In this document: positions 28,431 through 42,746 of the stretch, one piece after another
Layout of the letters: each line of letters opens with the position of its first letter
How positions within the stretch are numbered: the first letter of the stretch is position 1
Assembly: GCF_913773995.1 (NCBI RefSeq)
Contig: NZ_CAJYES010000090.1
Span: 31,498 to 95,497, forward strand
Direction: 5' to 3'
Length of the DNA: 64,000 nucleotides
Source of the DNA: an uncultured Pseudacidovorax sp.
GTDB lineage: Bacteria; Pseudomonadota; Gammaproteobacteria; Burkholderiales; Burkholderiaceae_C
Program-made: the position numbers and the translations under genes
Notes under the pieces: model-generated
The model's input: only the letters and a program-made list of their open reading frames with translations
Databases searched by the model: none
Told to the model about the DNA's origin: nothing

Positions 28431-31113
28431 TGCCCAATCGCCCCAGCCCGTCGCCATCCAGCGCGAGGACTATTCGCCGCCGGCCTACTGGATCGACACC
28501 GTCGACCTGTGTTTCGACCTCGACCCGGCCAAGACGCGCGTGCTCAACCGCATGAAGCTGCGGCGCAACCCGGACGTGGCGGCCCAGCCGCTGCGGCTGG
28601 ACGGCGACGAGCTCAACCTGGCGCGCGTGCTGGTCAATGGCCAGGGCGCCGCCTTCCGCATGGAAGGCAGCCAGCTGGTGATGGACGGCCTGCCCGATGA
28701 GTTCGAGCTCGAGATCTTCACCACCTGCTGCCCGGCGAAGAACACCAAGCTGATGGGCCTGTTCGTCAGCCAGAACACCTTCTTCACCCAGTGCGAGGCC
28801 GAGGGCTTCCGCCGCATCACCTACTTCCTGGACCGTCCGGACGTGATGGCCAGCTACACCGTCACCCTGCGCGCCGACAAGGCGGCCTACCCGGTGCTGC
28901 TGTCCAACGGCAACCTGGTGGAGGAAGGCGAGCTGCCCGAGGGCCGCCACTTCGCCAAGTGGGTGGACCCCTTCAAGAAGCCGGCCTACCTGTTCGCCCT
29001 GGTGGCCGGCAAGCTGGTGGCGCGCGAGCAGCGCATCAAGGCCCGCAACGGCCGCGAGCACCTGCTGCAGGTCTACGTGCGCGCCGGCGACCTGGACAAG
29101 ACCGAGCATGCGATGAACTCGCTGATCCACTCGGTGCTGTGGGATGAGGCCCGCTTCGGCCTGCCGCTGGACCTGGACCGCTTCATGATCGTCGCCACCA
29201 GCGACTTCAATATGGGCGCCATGGAGAACAAGGGCCTGAACATCTTCAACACGAAGTACGTCCTCGCCAGCCAGGCCACGGCCACCGATGCCGACTACGC
29301 CAACATCGAGAGCGTGGTGGGTCACGAGTACTTCCACAACTGGAGCGGTGATCGCGTCACCTGCCGCGACTGGTTCCAGCTCTCGCTCAAGGAGGGGCTG
29401 ACGGTCTTCCGCGACCAGGAGTTCAGCATGGACCTGTGCGCCGAGCCGTCGGCGCGCGCGGTCAAGCGCATCGAGGACGTACGGGTGCTGCGCACGGCGC
29501 AGTTCCCCGAGGACGCGGGGCCGATGGCCCATCCGGTGCGGCCCGACAGCTACATCGAGATCAGCAACTTCTACACCGTCACCATCTACGAGAAGGGCGC
29601 CGAAGTCGTCCGCATGATGCAGACGCTGGTGGGCCGCGAAGGCTTCGCGCGCGGCATGACGCTGTACTTCGAACGCCACGACGGCCAGGCCGTGACCTGC
29701 GACGACTTCGCCCAGGCCATCGCCGACGCCAATCCCGAGAGTGAGCTGGCCCGCCGTCTGCCGCAGTTCAAGCGCTGGTACAGCCAGGCCGGCACGCCGC
29801 GTCTGGCCGCCACCGGCAACTACGACGCGGAGGCCCGCACGTACACGCTGGCCTTATCGCAGAGCTGCCCACCCACGCCCGGCCAGCCCGTGAAGGAGCC
29901 CTTCGTCATCCCGGTGGCCGTGGGCCTGTTGGGCGCGGATGGCCGCGCACTGCCGCTGCAGCTGGAAGGCGAGGCCCAGCCCGCCGGCGAATCGCTCACG
30001 CTGGTGCTGCACGAGGCCGAGCAGTGCTTCACCTTCACCGGCCTGGACGAGGCGCCGGTGCCCTCCATCCTGCGCGGCTTCAGCGCGCCGGTGGTGCTGC
30101 AGTTCGACTACACGCGCGACCAGCTGCTGACCCTGCTGGCCCACGACAGCGATCCCTTCAACCGCTGGGAGGCCGGACAGCGCCTGGCGCTCGGTGCCGC
30201 GCTCGCCGCCATCGGCGACGACAGCCGCCAGCCCGACGCACCGGTGCTGGACGAGGCCTTCATCGGCGCCATGCGCCAGGTGCTGCGCAATGGCGCGCTG
30301 GATGCCGCCTTCAAGGAACTGGTGCTGACGCTGCCCTCGGAGGTCTACATCGCCGAGCAGCTGGACGTGGTCGATCCGCAGCGCGTGCACCGCGTGCGCG
30401 AGGCCATGCGCACCCAGCTGGCCACCGCCCTGTTCGCCGAATGGCAGCAGGCCTACGAGGACAACAAGGACACCGGCGCGTACCGGCCCGAGCCGGTCTC
30501 GGCCGGCCGCCGTGCGCTGGCCGGCATGGCGCTGGCGCACCTGTGCATCGCCGCACGCGAGTCGGGCGACGCCGTCTGGCCCGGCAAGACGCTGCAGCGC
30601 TTCAAGGACGCGTCGAACATGACCGACCGCTTCAATGCGCTGACGGCGCTGGTCGTGGCGGGTCATCCGCTGGCGGCGCAGGCCCTGGCGCGCTTCCACG
30701 CCATGTTCAAGGACGAGGCGTTGGTCATCGACAAGTGGTTCAGCCTGCAGGCCGGCGCGCCCGACCGCGGCGGCGACGTGCTGCCGCTGGTCAAGCAGCT
30801 CACGCGGCATGCGGACTTCTCCATCAAGAACCCGAACCGCGCGCGCAGCGTGATCTTCAGCTACTGCAGCGCGAACCCCGGCGCCTTCCATCGCCTGGAC
30901 GCCGCCGGCTACGTGTGGTGGAGCGAGCGGGTGATCGAGCTCGACGAGATCAACCCGCAGGTTGCCGCCCGGCTGGCCCGTGCGCTGGACCGCTGGAACA
31001 AGCTGGCCGAGCCCTACCGGGGCGCCGCGCGCGAAGCCATTGCCCGCGTGGCGGCCCGCCCGGGCCTGAGCAAGGACACGCTCGAGGTCGTCAGCCGCGC
31101 CCTCGCCCCCTGA
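28414..31113 (+). CDS. pepN: Aminopeptidase N
   Basis: 899 residues, the full length of the gluzincin M1 family. The GAMEN exopeptidase motif (MGAMENKGLN) and zinc site HEYFHNWSGDRVTCRDWFQL followed by the downstream Glu of LKEGLTVFRDQEF are intact. It is a broad-specificity cytosolic aminopeptidase involved in peptide turnover. The start ATG lies inside the end of the HAD gene; GGAG is present upstream. Confidence 0.95.
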   Translation: MLLSRDAQSPQPVAIQREDYSPPAYWIDTVDLCFDLDPAKTRVLNRMKLRRNPDVAAQPLRLDGDELNLARVLVNGQGAAFRMEGSQLVMDGLPDEFELEIFTTCCPAKNTKLMGLFVSQNTFFTQCEAEGFRRITYFLDRPDVMASYTVTLRADKAAYPVLLSNGNLVEEGELPEGRHFAKWVDPFKKPAYLFALVAGKLVAREQRIKARNGREHLLQVYVRAGDLDKTEHAMNSLIHSVLWDEARFGLPLDLDRFMIVATSDFNMGAMENKGLNIFNTKYVLASQATATDADYANIESVVGHEYFHNWSGDRVTCRDWFQLSLKEGLTVFRDQEFSMDLCAEPSARAVKRIEDVRVLRTAQFPEDAGPMAHPVRPDSYIEISNFYTVTIYEKGAEVVRMMQTLVGREGFARGMTLYFERHDGQAVTCDDFAQAIADANPESELARRLPQFKRWYSQAGTPRLAATGNYDAEARTYTLALSQSCPPTPGQPVKEPFVIPVAVGLLGADGRALPLQLEGEAQPAGESLTLVLHEAEQCFTFTGLDEAPVPSILRGFSAPVVLQFDYTRDQLLTLLAHDSDPFNRWEAGQRLALGAALAAIGDDSRQPDAPVLDEAFIGAMRQVLRNGALDAAFKELVLTLPSEVYIAEQLDVVDPQRVHRVREAMRTQLATALFAEWQQAYEDNKDTGAYRPEPVSAGRRALAGMALAHLCIAARESGDAVWPGKTLQRFKDASNMTDRFNALTALVVAGHPLAAQALARFHAMFKDEALVIDKWFSLQAGAPDRGGDVLPLVKQLTRHADFSIKNPNRARSVIFSYCSANPGAFHRLDAAGYVWWSERVIELDEINPQVAARLARALDRWNKLAEPYRGAAREAIARVAARPGLSKDTLEVVSRALAP

Positions 31114-31140
31114 TTTTTTGAAACCCTCCCAGGAGACCCC

Positions 31141-32151
31141 ATGGCCTCTCAGAACATTTCACTCACCCGCTACCTGGTCGAGCAGCAGCGCGTCGATGGC
31201 CTCATTCCGGGCCAGCTGCGCCTGCTGCTGGAGGTGGTGGCCCGCGCCTGCAAGCGCATCAGCCTGTCGGTCAACAAGGGCGCCCTGGGCGGCGTGCTCG
31301 GAACCGCCGGCAGCGAGAACGTGCAAGGCGAGGTTCAGAAAAAGCTGGACATCATTGCCAACGAGGTGCTGATCGAGGCCAATGAATGGGGCGGGCACCT
31401 CGCCGCAATGGCCAGCGAGGAGATGGACAGCATCTACGTGGTGCCCAACCGCTACCCGCAGGGCGAATACCTGCTGATGTTCGACCCGCTCGACGGCTCC
31501 AGCAACATCGACGTCAACGTCAGCATCGGCACCATCTTCAGCGTGCTCAAGAAGCCGGACGATCACCCGGGCGTGCAGGAAGGCGATTTCCTGCAGGCGG
31601 GCTGCAAGCAGGTGGCCGCCGGCTACTGCCTCTATGGCCCGCAGACGGTGCTCGTGCTCACCGTGGGCGATGGCGTGGCCATGTTCACGCTGGACCGCGA
31701 GCAGGGCAGCTTCATCCTCACGCAGGACAAGATGGAGATCCCGGCCGACACCAAGGAATTCGCGATCAACATGAGCAACATGCGCCACTGGGACGCTCCG
31801 GTGAAGCGCTACATCGACGAATGCCTGGCCGGCAAGGACGGCCCGCGCGGCAAGGACTTCAACATGCGCTGGATCGCCAGCATGGTGACCGACGTGCACC
31901 GCATCCTCACCCGCGGCGGCGTGTTCATGTACCCCTGGGACAAGCGCGAGCCCGAGAAGCCGGGCAAGCTGCGCCTGATGTACGAGGCCAATCCGATGGC
32001 CTGGCTCGTCGAGCAGGCCGGCGGTGCGGCCACCAACGGCCGCGAGCGCATCCTCGACATCCAGCCCCAGAAGCTGCACGAGCGCGTGTCGGTGATCCTC
32101 GGCTCCAGGAACGAGGTCGAGCGCGTGACGAAGTACCATTTGGAGGCGTGA
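31141..32151 (+). CDS. fbp: Class I fructose-1,6-bisphosphatase
   Basis: 336 residues. The metal-binding signature [20 protein letters not shown] and the substrate-loop region [13 protein letters not shown] are complete. It hydrolyses fructose 1,6-bisphosphate in gluconeogenesis (and the Calvin cycle in some relatives). Preceded by AGGAGACCCC, a good ribosome-binding site. It lies 27 bp after pepN and is probably cotranscribed; a small hairpin follows at 32185. Confidence 0.95.
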   Translation: MASQNISLTRYLVEQQRVDGLIPGQLRLLLEVVARACKRISLSVNKGALGGVLGTAGSENVQGEVQKKLDIIANEVLIEANEWGGHLAAMASEEMDSIYVVPNRYPQGEYLLMFDPLDGSSNIDVNVSIGTIFSVLKKPDDHPGVQEGDFLQAGCKQVAAGYCLYGPQTVLVLTVGDGVAMFTLDREQGSFILTQDKMEIPADTKEFAINMSNMRHWDAPVKRYIDECLAGKDGPRGKDFNMRWIASMVTDVHRILTRGGVFMYPWDKREPEKPGKLRLMYEANPMAWLVEQAGGAATNGRERILDIQPQKLHERVSVILGSRNEVERVTKYHLEA

Positions 32152-32169
32152 GCTTTTAGGCGCTATACT
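32140..32169 (+). promoter_or_regulatory. Candidate tRNA-Thr promoter overlapping the fbp end
   Basis: TTGGAG (32140-32145) and TATACT (32164-32169), 18-bp spacing. The -35 box lies in the last codons of fbp. The predicted transcript starts near 32176 and would pass through the hairpin at 32185-32206 before the tRNA. Confidence 0.5.
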
Positions 32170-32184
32170 CTCGGGCTGCTTACA

Positions 32185-32206
32185 AAGGCACTCACCACAG
32201 TGCCTT
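32185..32206 (+). other. Hairpin between fbp and tRNA-Thr
   Basis: Perfect 8-bp stem (32185-32192 with 32199-32206) and a 6-base loop, followed by a weak pyrimidine stretch. It may end or protect the fbp mRNA, or be part of the tRNA precursor's 5' leader. Confidence 0.5.
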
Positions 32207-32228
32207 CCTGCTTTAGAATAAATTTTTC

Positions 32229-32304
32229 GCCGGCGTAGCTCAGTTGGTAGAGCAACGCACTCGTAACGCGTAGGTCACCAGTTCGATTCCGGTCGCCGGC
32301 ACCA
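32229..32304 (+). tRNA. tRNA-Thr, anticodon CGT
   Basis: 76 bases with encoded CCA. The 7-bp acceptor stem is perfect, the D-arm is normal, anticodon loop CTCGTAA gives CGT (reads ACG), and the T-loop is TTCGATT. Two A-C mismatches are visible, in the last pair of the anticodon stem (31-39) and in the fourth pair of the T stem (52-62). It stands alone, followed by a strong terminator. Confidence 0.93.
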
Positions 32305-32308
32305 TCTC

Positions 32309-32341
32309 AAAGCCCGCAAGCTGATGCTTGCGGGCTTTTTT
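32309..32341 (+). terminator. Intrinsic terminator of tRNA-Thr
   Basis: 12-bp stem (32309-32320 with 32327-32338), 6-base loop, and a run of seven T from 32335. Confidence 0.9.
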
Positions 32342-32440
32342 GTTGGCTGACGCACTCAGGCGCCGTGCCGCGTCCGCGGCAAGTCGAGGCCGCGCGTTGT
32401 ACGACACAGTAAGCTCCTCCCCCTTCCCCCAGACCGCACA

Positions 32441-36084
<3,644 letters not shown>

Positions 36085-36088
<4 letters not shown>

Positions 36089-37119
36089 CCGACCTCTCCG
36101 CGATCCAGCGGCCTACCGTGCTCGTCGTCGACGACGAACCCCTGAACCTCCAGGTGGTACGCAGCATGCTGCACGCGGACTATCGCCTGGTCTTCGCCAA
36201 GGACGGCCGAAGCGCGCTGGCGCTGGCCTCCGCCGCGGCCCCCGACCTGGTGCTGCTGGACGTGATGATGCCGGGCATGACCGGCTACGAAGTCTGCCGC
36301 GAACTCAAGAGCCACGAACTCACGCGTTACGTGCCGGTCATCTTCGCCACCGCACTGGCCGACGAGGCCAACGAGGAGCTGGGCCTGGCCTGCGGCGCCG
36401 TCGATTACGTGGTCAAGCCGCTCAACGCCGGCATCCTGCGCGCCCGCATCCGCACCCACCTGTCGCTGGTGCGCATGGAGGAACTGCAGGCCACGCGGTT
36501 GCAAGCCATCCGCTGTCTGGGCGCCGCCGCCGAATACAAGGACAACGAGACCGGCATGCATGTCGTGCGCATGAGCCACTATGCGCACCTGCTGGGGCTG
36601 GCCTCGGGCTACGGCCCGGCCGAAGCAGACGACCTGCTGCACGCCGCGCCCATGCACGACATCGGGAAGATCGGCATTCCCGACGCCATCCTCCAGAAAC
36701 CCGGGCCCCTGACCCCCGAAGAACGCGCGGTGATGATGACCCACCCGATCATCGGCGCCGACATCCTCGGCAATCATCCGTCGCGCCTGTTCCAGCTGGC
36801 GGGCACCGTCGCGCTGACCCACCACGAGAAATGGGATGGGAGCGGCTACCCCCACGGCCTGGCCGGCGCGGACATTCCGCTGGTGGGTCGGATCGTCGCG
36901 CTTGCTGATGTCTTCGACGCCCTCACCAGCGTGCGCCCCTACAAGCCGGCGTGGCCCGTCGAAGAAGCCATGGCCTGGATCCGCAGCCAGAGCGGCAGCC
37001 ACTTCGACCCCACGCTGGTGGACCTGCTGCAGCAGAACATGCCACGCATCCTCGAGATCAAGGCCCAGTTCGGCGACGACGCAGCCGACATCATGCTGCT
37101 CGATCCGGAAGACCACTGA
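36085..37119 (+). CDS. HD-GYP response regulator (RpfG-like c-di-GMP phosphodiesterase)
   Basis: 344 residues: receiver (Asp59 in LLDVMMPGMTG) joined to an HD-GYP domain. The metal-binding His191-Asp192 (MHDIGKIGIP), the HHEKWDGSGYP motif (GYP 254-256) and the downstream ALADVFDALTS are all present, so hydrolysis of cyclic di-GMP is expected. ATGA overlap with the hybrid kinase indicates a cognate pair. A nuclease gene starts 2 bp after its stop. Output probably favours motility or dispersal. Confidence 0.92.
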
Positions 37120-37121
37120 CC

Positions 37122-37625
37122 GTGGCTTTCGCTGCGGCCCTGCTGCTGTGCCTTGTCACGGCCGTGAGCGATGGCGACACCCTGCGCGCCGAGTGCGATG
37201 ACGGCGAGGCGCTGACGGTGCGCGTGCACGCCATCGATGCCCCCGAATCCGGCCAACCCCACGGCCGCAATGCGCGGCGTCTGATGGCGCGACTGGCGCT
37301 GCACCGCGAGGTAGCGCTGCACTGCATGGACCGCGACCGCTACGGCCGGGCGGTCTGCGCCGTGCAGGTGCCGCCGCCGGAAGATCCGGACGCGCCCCCC
37401 AGCGTGGATGCCGGAGAAGCCATGCTGGAGGCAGGCATGGCGTGGTGGTATCGCCAGTACGCCGAAGCGCAGACGCCCTCCGCCCGGCGCCGCTATGCCG
37501 CCGCCGAAGCGCGGGCGCGGCGGGCACGGGTCGGACTGTGGAAGGCAGCGAACCCGACCCCGCCCTGGCAATGGCGCCGCGAGCAACGAGAACTCGATAC
37601 TGACGACGCAGAACGGGGGCATTGA
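37122..37625 (+). CDS. Exported thermonuclease-like (SNase) protein
   Basis: 167 residues from a GTG start two bases after the HD-GYP stop. A short hydrophobic N-terminus (MAFAAALLLCLVTAVS) suggests export. The staphylococcal-nuclease fold is recognisable: VSDGDTLRAECDDG (first strand with metal Asp), HAIDAPESGQPHG (catalytic Arg/Glu region differs slightly from the usual DAPE-x-R spacing), DRYGRAVCAV (second conserved Arg) and the final RARRARVGLW. Likely degrades DNA/RNA in the periplasm or outside. Cotranscription with a c-di-GMP hydrolase is notable. Confidence 0.8.
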   Translation: MAFAAALLLCLVTAVSDGDTLRAECDDGEALTVRVHAIDAPESGQPHGRNARRLMARLALHREVALHCMDRDRYGRAVCAVQVPPPEDPDAPPSVDAGEAMLEAGMAWWYRQYAEAQTPSARRRYAAAEARARRARVGLWKAANPTPPWQWRREQRELDTDDAERGH

Positions 37626-37728
37626 ACGCAGCGCCGCAGCGCGAAACCTGCACGACCTGGCAGTGCTCCTCCCAAGCAGCCCGCAACTTCATCGGCCGAC
37701 TGAAAGGAAGGCGCCGAAGCCAGCGGAC

Positions 37729-39027
37729 CTAGGCGGCTGGCAGCGGACGCGCTTGCACGCGGTCGATGCGCCGCCCTTCCAGCGCGAGCACCTCGAAGCC
37801 CCAGCCTGCGCATTCGATCTGCTCGCCCACGGCCGGCAGGTGCCCCGAGACGGACATCAGCAGCCCGGCCACGGTGTTGTAGCGGCCACGCTCCTCGTCC
37901 GGCAGTTCGCGGATGGCCAGCCGGGCCCGCAGCTCCGAGACCGGCATCAGGCCATCGAGCGTCCAGCTGCCGTCGGCCTGAGGCATCGCCCAGGCGTCCG
38001 CCGGCACATGGGGGTGCAGCTCGCCGGTGATGGCCTCCAGCAGATCGCGCGGCGTCAGCAGGCCCTGCACCACGCCGTATTCGTCCACCACCAGCACCAT
38101 CCGCCCTGCCTGGGCGCGGAACTGCTCCAGCAGCTCCAGGCCGGTCAGCGTCTCCGGCACGAAGGACGCCGGCTGCGCCAGCGTGCCCAGCGCCCCCTCG
38201 TGCGACGGCCCAAGCTTGAGCAGCTGCGCCACGCTCACGACGCCCACCACGTCGTCCAGCGAATTTCGGCAGACGGGATACCAGGAATGCATCAGGTTGA
38301 TGGCGCCGGCTGCGGCCACCTTCTGCAGGGCTTCGGCTACCGTCAGGTTGGCGGGCATCCACTCGATGTCGCTGCGCGGCACCATCAGCGAGGACAGGCG
38401 GCGATCGTCCAGGTGGAAGACGTTGCGCACCATCTGGTGCTCGTGACGCTCGATGACGCCTGCGTCCACGCCCTCCTCCAGGCTGGCGGAAATCTCCTCC
38501 TCGGTCACTGCGCGCGCCGCCGTGGCATCGATGCGCAGCAGCCGCAGCGTGGCCGCCGTGGTGCCGGAGAGCAGGTAGACGAAGGGCTTGGTGCCCTTGG
38601 CCAGCGCACGCATCGGGCGCGACACCCAGCGCGCCACCGGCTCGGGATACAGCTGGCCGATTCGCTTGGGCACGAGCTCGCCGAAGATGATCGTGAAGAA
38701 GGTGATGCCGGTCACCACCAGCGCGGTGGACAGGATGCTGGCCGGGCCTTCGCCCATCCCCCATTCCTGCATCCGGATGGCCAGCGGACCCGCGAAGGCC
38801 GATTCGCCCACGATGCCGCTGAGCATGCCGATGGAGGTGATGCCGATCTGCACCGTCGACAGGAACTGCGTCGGCATGTCCATCAGCTTGAGCGCTGCGG
38901 CCGCCCCCGGATCGCCCGTCTCCGCCAGTGCCGCCAGGCGGGCTCGGCGCGAGGTGGCCAGGGCCATTTCGGACATCGCGAACAACGCATTGCACGTCGT
39001 CAGCAAGGCCAGCAGAAGGATATCCAT
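37729..39027 (-). CDS. CNNM/CorC-type membrane protein with CBS pair (HlyC/TlyC family)
   Basis: 432 residues from the ATG at 39027. DUF21/CNNM membrane domain (~1-190, three to four helices, with the family motif GELVPKRIGQLYPEPV), paired CBS domains (~205-340) and a C-terminal CorC_HlyC domain (SWTLDGLMPVSELRARL). Relatives are implicated in Mg2+/Co2+ extrusion or resistance; the old name 'hemolysin' is misleading. A GTG at 39060 would add 11 residues and overlap divergent apaH, so I prefer 39027. No good SD is visible at either. Confidence 0.88.
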   Translation of the reverse strand: MDILLLALLTTCNALFAMSEMALATSRRARLAALAETGDPGAAAALKLMDMPTQFLSTVQIGITSIGMLSGIVGESAFAGPLAIRMQEWGMGEGPASILSTALVVTGITFFTIIFGELVPKRIGQLYPEPVARWVSRPMRALAKGTKPFVYLLSGTTAATLRLLRIDATAARAVTEEEISASLEEGVDAGVIERHEHQMVRNVFHLDDRRLSSLMVPRSDIEWMPANLTVAEALQKVAAAGAINLMHSWYPVCRNSLDDVVGVVSVAQLLKLGPSHEGALGTLAQPASFVPETLTGLELLEQFRAQAGRMVLVVDEYGVVQGLLTPRDLLEAITGELHPHVPADAWAMPQADGSWTLDGLMPVSELRARLAIRELPDEERGRYNTVAGLLMSVSGHLPAVGEQIECAGWGFEVLALEGRRIDRVQARPLPAA

Positions 39028-39053
39028 CGAGAGGTCAAGGGGAGAATGAGGGC

Positions 39054-39896
39054 ATGGCACTCTATCTCATCGGTGATGTGCAGGGCTGCGACGAGGCGCT
39101 GGGCCGCCTGCTCGACACCCTGGACTTCTCGCCCAGCCGGGACCGGCTGGTGCTGCTCGGCGACCTGATCAACCGCGGCCCCGACTCCCTGGGCGTGCTG
39201 CGCCGGGTGCGGGCACTGGGCGACGCGGCCCGCAGCCTGCTGGGCAACCACGACCTTCATCTGCTCGGCGTGGCCCATGGCGTGCGCAAGCCCGGACGGC
39301 GCGACACGCTCGCGCCCATCCTGGACGCACCCGATCGCGCGGCCCTGCTGGACTGGCTACGCCACCGCGCGATGGCGCTGCACGAGCGCATCGGCGGGCG
39401 CGACCTGCTCATGGTGCATGCAGGCGTGCTGCCCGCCTGGACCGTGGCCGACTCGATGGCCCGGGCGCACGAGCTGGAGGTCGTACTGCGCAGCCCGCAT
39501 CTGGGCCAATTCCTCACGGAGATGTACGGCAACGAGCCGGCTGCCTGGTCCGACGATCTCGCGGGCAGTGCGCGCCTGCGGGTGATCGTCAACACGCTCA
39601 CCCGCCTGCGCTTCTGCAGCCCGGAAGGAACGATGGAATTCGAGGCCAAGGACAGCGCGGCCGAGGCCCCGGTGGGCTATCTGCCCTGGTTCGATGTGCC
39701 CGGCCGGCGTACGGCCGAGGCCGTGGTTGCCTTCGGCCACTGGTCGACGCTGGGCTGGCTCTCACGGCCGGACCTGCTGTCGACCGACACAGGCTGCGTA
39801 TGGGGCGGTTGCCTGACGGCCGTACGCCTCGGCGCCACACTGGATGAGCGCGAGCGGATCGAGGTGCGCTGCTCCCAGGCGCAGGCGCCGAGCTGA
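39054..39896 (+). CDS. apaH: Symmetrical bis(5'-nucleosyl)-tetraphosphatase
   Basis: 280 residues. Cleaves Ap4A to two ADP and decaps Np4-capped RNAs. Metallophosphoesterase motifs are complete: LIGDVQGCDEA, LLGDLINRGPDSLGV, LLGNHDLHLLG, VHAGVLPAW and a C-terminal GHWSTLGW. It diverges from the CNNM gene (26 bp apart) and converges on the aminotransferase gene (31 bp gap). The start MALYLIGDVQG is standard. Confidence 0.95.
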   Translation: MALYLIGDVQGCDEALGRLLDTLDFSPSRDRLVLLGDLINRGPDSLGVLRRVRALGDAARSLLGNHDLHLLGVAHGVRKPGRRDTLAPILDAPDRAALLDWLRHRAMALHERIGGRDLLMVHAGVLPAWTVADSMARAHELEVVLRSPHLGQFLTEMYGNEPAAWSDDLAGSARLRVIVNTLTRLRFCSPEGTMEFEAKDSAAEAPVGYLPWFDVPGRRTAEAVVAFGHWSTLGWLSRPDLLSTDTGCVWGGCLTAVRLGATLDERERIEVRCSQAQAPS

Positions 39897-39927
39897 GCGC
39901 GCGCCCTCACGCAGCGGCAGAGGCGGC

Positions 39928-41064
39928 TCAGGCCGTGCCGAGCACCTTGTCCAGGCCGGCCTTCAGGTGGCCCACGCTGCGGTCGACATTGCGCCACTTC
40001 TCCAGGCCGAACAGCCCGATGCGGAAGGTCATGAAGTCCGGCCCCTCGCCACACTGCAGCGGCACGCCGGAGGCGGTCTGCAGGCCGGCCTCGATGAACT
40101 TCTTCGCGCTCTGGATGCCAGGGTCGGTGGTGTAGCTCACCACCACGCCCGGCGCCTTGAAGCCTTCGGCGGCCACGCTGGGCAGGCCGCGGGACTCGAG
40201 CAGCGTACGCACCTTGTCGCCCAGTTCGAACTGCGCCTGGCGCGCCGCTTCGAAGCCCCAGTCGCGCGTCTCCCTCATCACGTCGCGCAGCAGCACCAGT
40301 GCGTCGGTGGGCATGGTGGTGTGATACGCATGCTGGCCGCGCTCGTAGCCCTCGGCGATCTGCATCCACTTCTTGAGGTCGCAGGAGAAGCTGCTGCTGG
40401 TCGTGCCATCGATGGCTTCGCGGGCGCGCTCGCCCAGCATCACCATGGCGCAGCAGGGCGAGCCGCTCCAGCCCTTTTGGGGCGCGCTGATCAGCACGTC
40501 CACGCCGGTGGCCTGCATGTCGACCCAGACGGCGCCGGACGCCACGCAGTCCAGCACGAACAGGGCGCCCACCTCGCGGGCAGCGGCGCTCACGGTGCGC
40601 AGGTAATCGTCGGGCAGCAGGATGCCGCTGGCGGTCTCCACATGCGGCGCGAAGATGACCTTGGGCTTTTCGGCGCGGATGATGGCGGCCACCTCTTCCG
40701 CCGGGCAGGGTGCCCAGGGCGCCTGCGGCCCCTCGCCCTGCTGGCGGGCCTGGCAGACCACCGCGCCACCACCCAGGCCGCCAGCGTCGAAGATCTGGCT
40801 CCAGCGGTAGCTGAACCAGCCGTTGCGCACGATCAGCACCTTCTCGCGGTTGGCGAACTGGCGGGCCACCGCCTCCATGCCGAAGGTGCCACTGCCCGGC
40901 ACCAGCACCGCGGTGCGCGCGTGATAGACCTCTTTCAGCGTCGCCAGGATGTCCTGCATCACGCCGGTGAAGCGCTTGGACATGTGGTTGAGGGCGCGGT
41001 CGGTGTAGACGACCGAGAACTCGAGCAGGCCGTCGGGATCGACGTGGGGCAACAGGCCGGGCAT
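39928..41064 (-). CDS. Class V aminotransferase (alanine/serine-glyoxylate type)
   Basis: 378 residues, PLP-dependent. The PLP lysine lies in SAPQKGWSGSP; other family landmarks are LVPGSGTFGMEAVARQF, FVLDCVASGAVWVDM and the C-terminal FRIGLFGLE. Relatives transfer the amino group of serine, alanine or phosphonate-type donors to glyoxylate or pyruvate; the exact donor is not inferable. The start at 41064 has a strong AAGGAGAC site; the frame is open further upstream but lacks homology. A terminator separates it from rhlE, so it has its own promoter. Confidence 0.87.
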   Translation of the reverse strand: MPGLLPHVDPDGLLEFSVVYTDRALNHMSKRFTGVMQDILATLKEVYHARTAVLVPGSGTFGMEAVARQFANREKVLIVRNGWFSYRWSQIFDAGGLGGGAVVCQARQQGEGPQAPWAPCPAEEVAAIIRAEKPKVIFAPHVETASGILLPDDYLRTVSAAAREVGALFVLDCVASGAVWVDMQATGVDVLISAPQKGWSGSPCCAMVMLGERAREAIDGTTSSSFSCDLKKWMQIAEGYERGQHAYHTTMPTDALVLLRDVMRETRDWGFEAARQAQFELGDKVRTLLESRGLPSVAAEGFKAPGVVVSYTTDPGIQSAKKFIEAGLQTASGVPLQCGEGPDFMTFRIGLFGLEKWRNVDRSVGHLKAGLDKVLGTA

Positions 41065-41110
41065 GGGAGTCTCCTTTTTGTGGATGCAGGGTACCGGCCA
41101 GCGACCGGCA

Positions 41111-41140
41111 GAAAAACAAAGGCTGGCACGCGTGCCAGCC
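41111..41140 (-). terminator. Intrinsic terminator after rhlE
   Basis: A perfect 20-base palindrome at 41121-41140. Read on the minus strand it is followed by TTTGTTTTT (complement of 41112-41120). It ends transcription coming from rhlE. Confidence 0.85.
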
Positions 41141-41192
41141 CTGGGGACCATCGCAGCGGCCCGACCCGCGAGGGCCGGTCGCGCAGCGGCAC

Positions 41193-42665
<1,473 letters not shown>

Positions 42666-42746
42666 AGGAAGTCCGCGATTGTCGCATTGCCGCAAAAAAC
42701 GGCAGTGAGAGCGGGGTGACGGCGTTGTCGGGCGGGCCGGCGCGCG

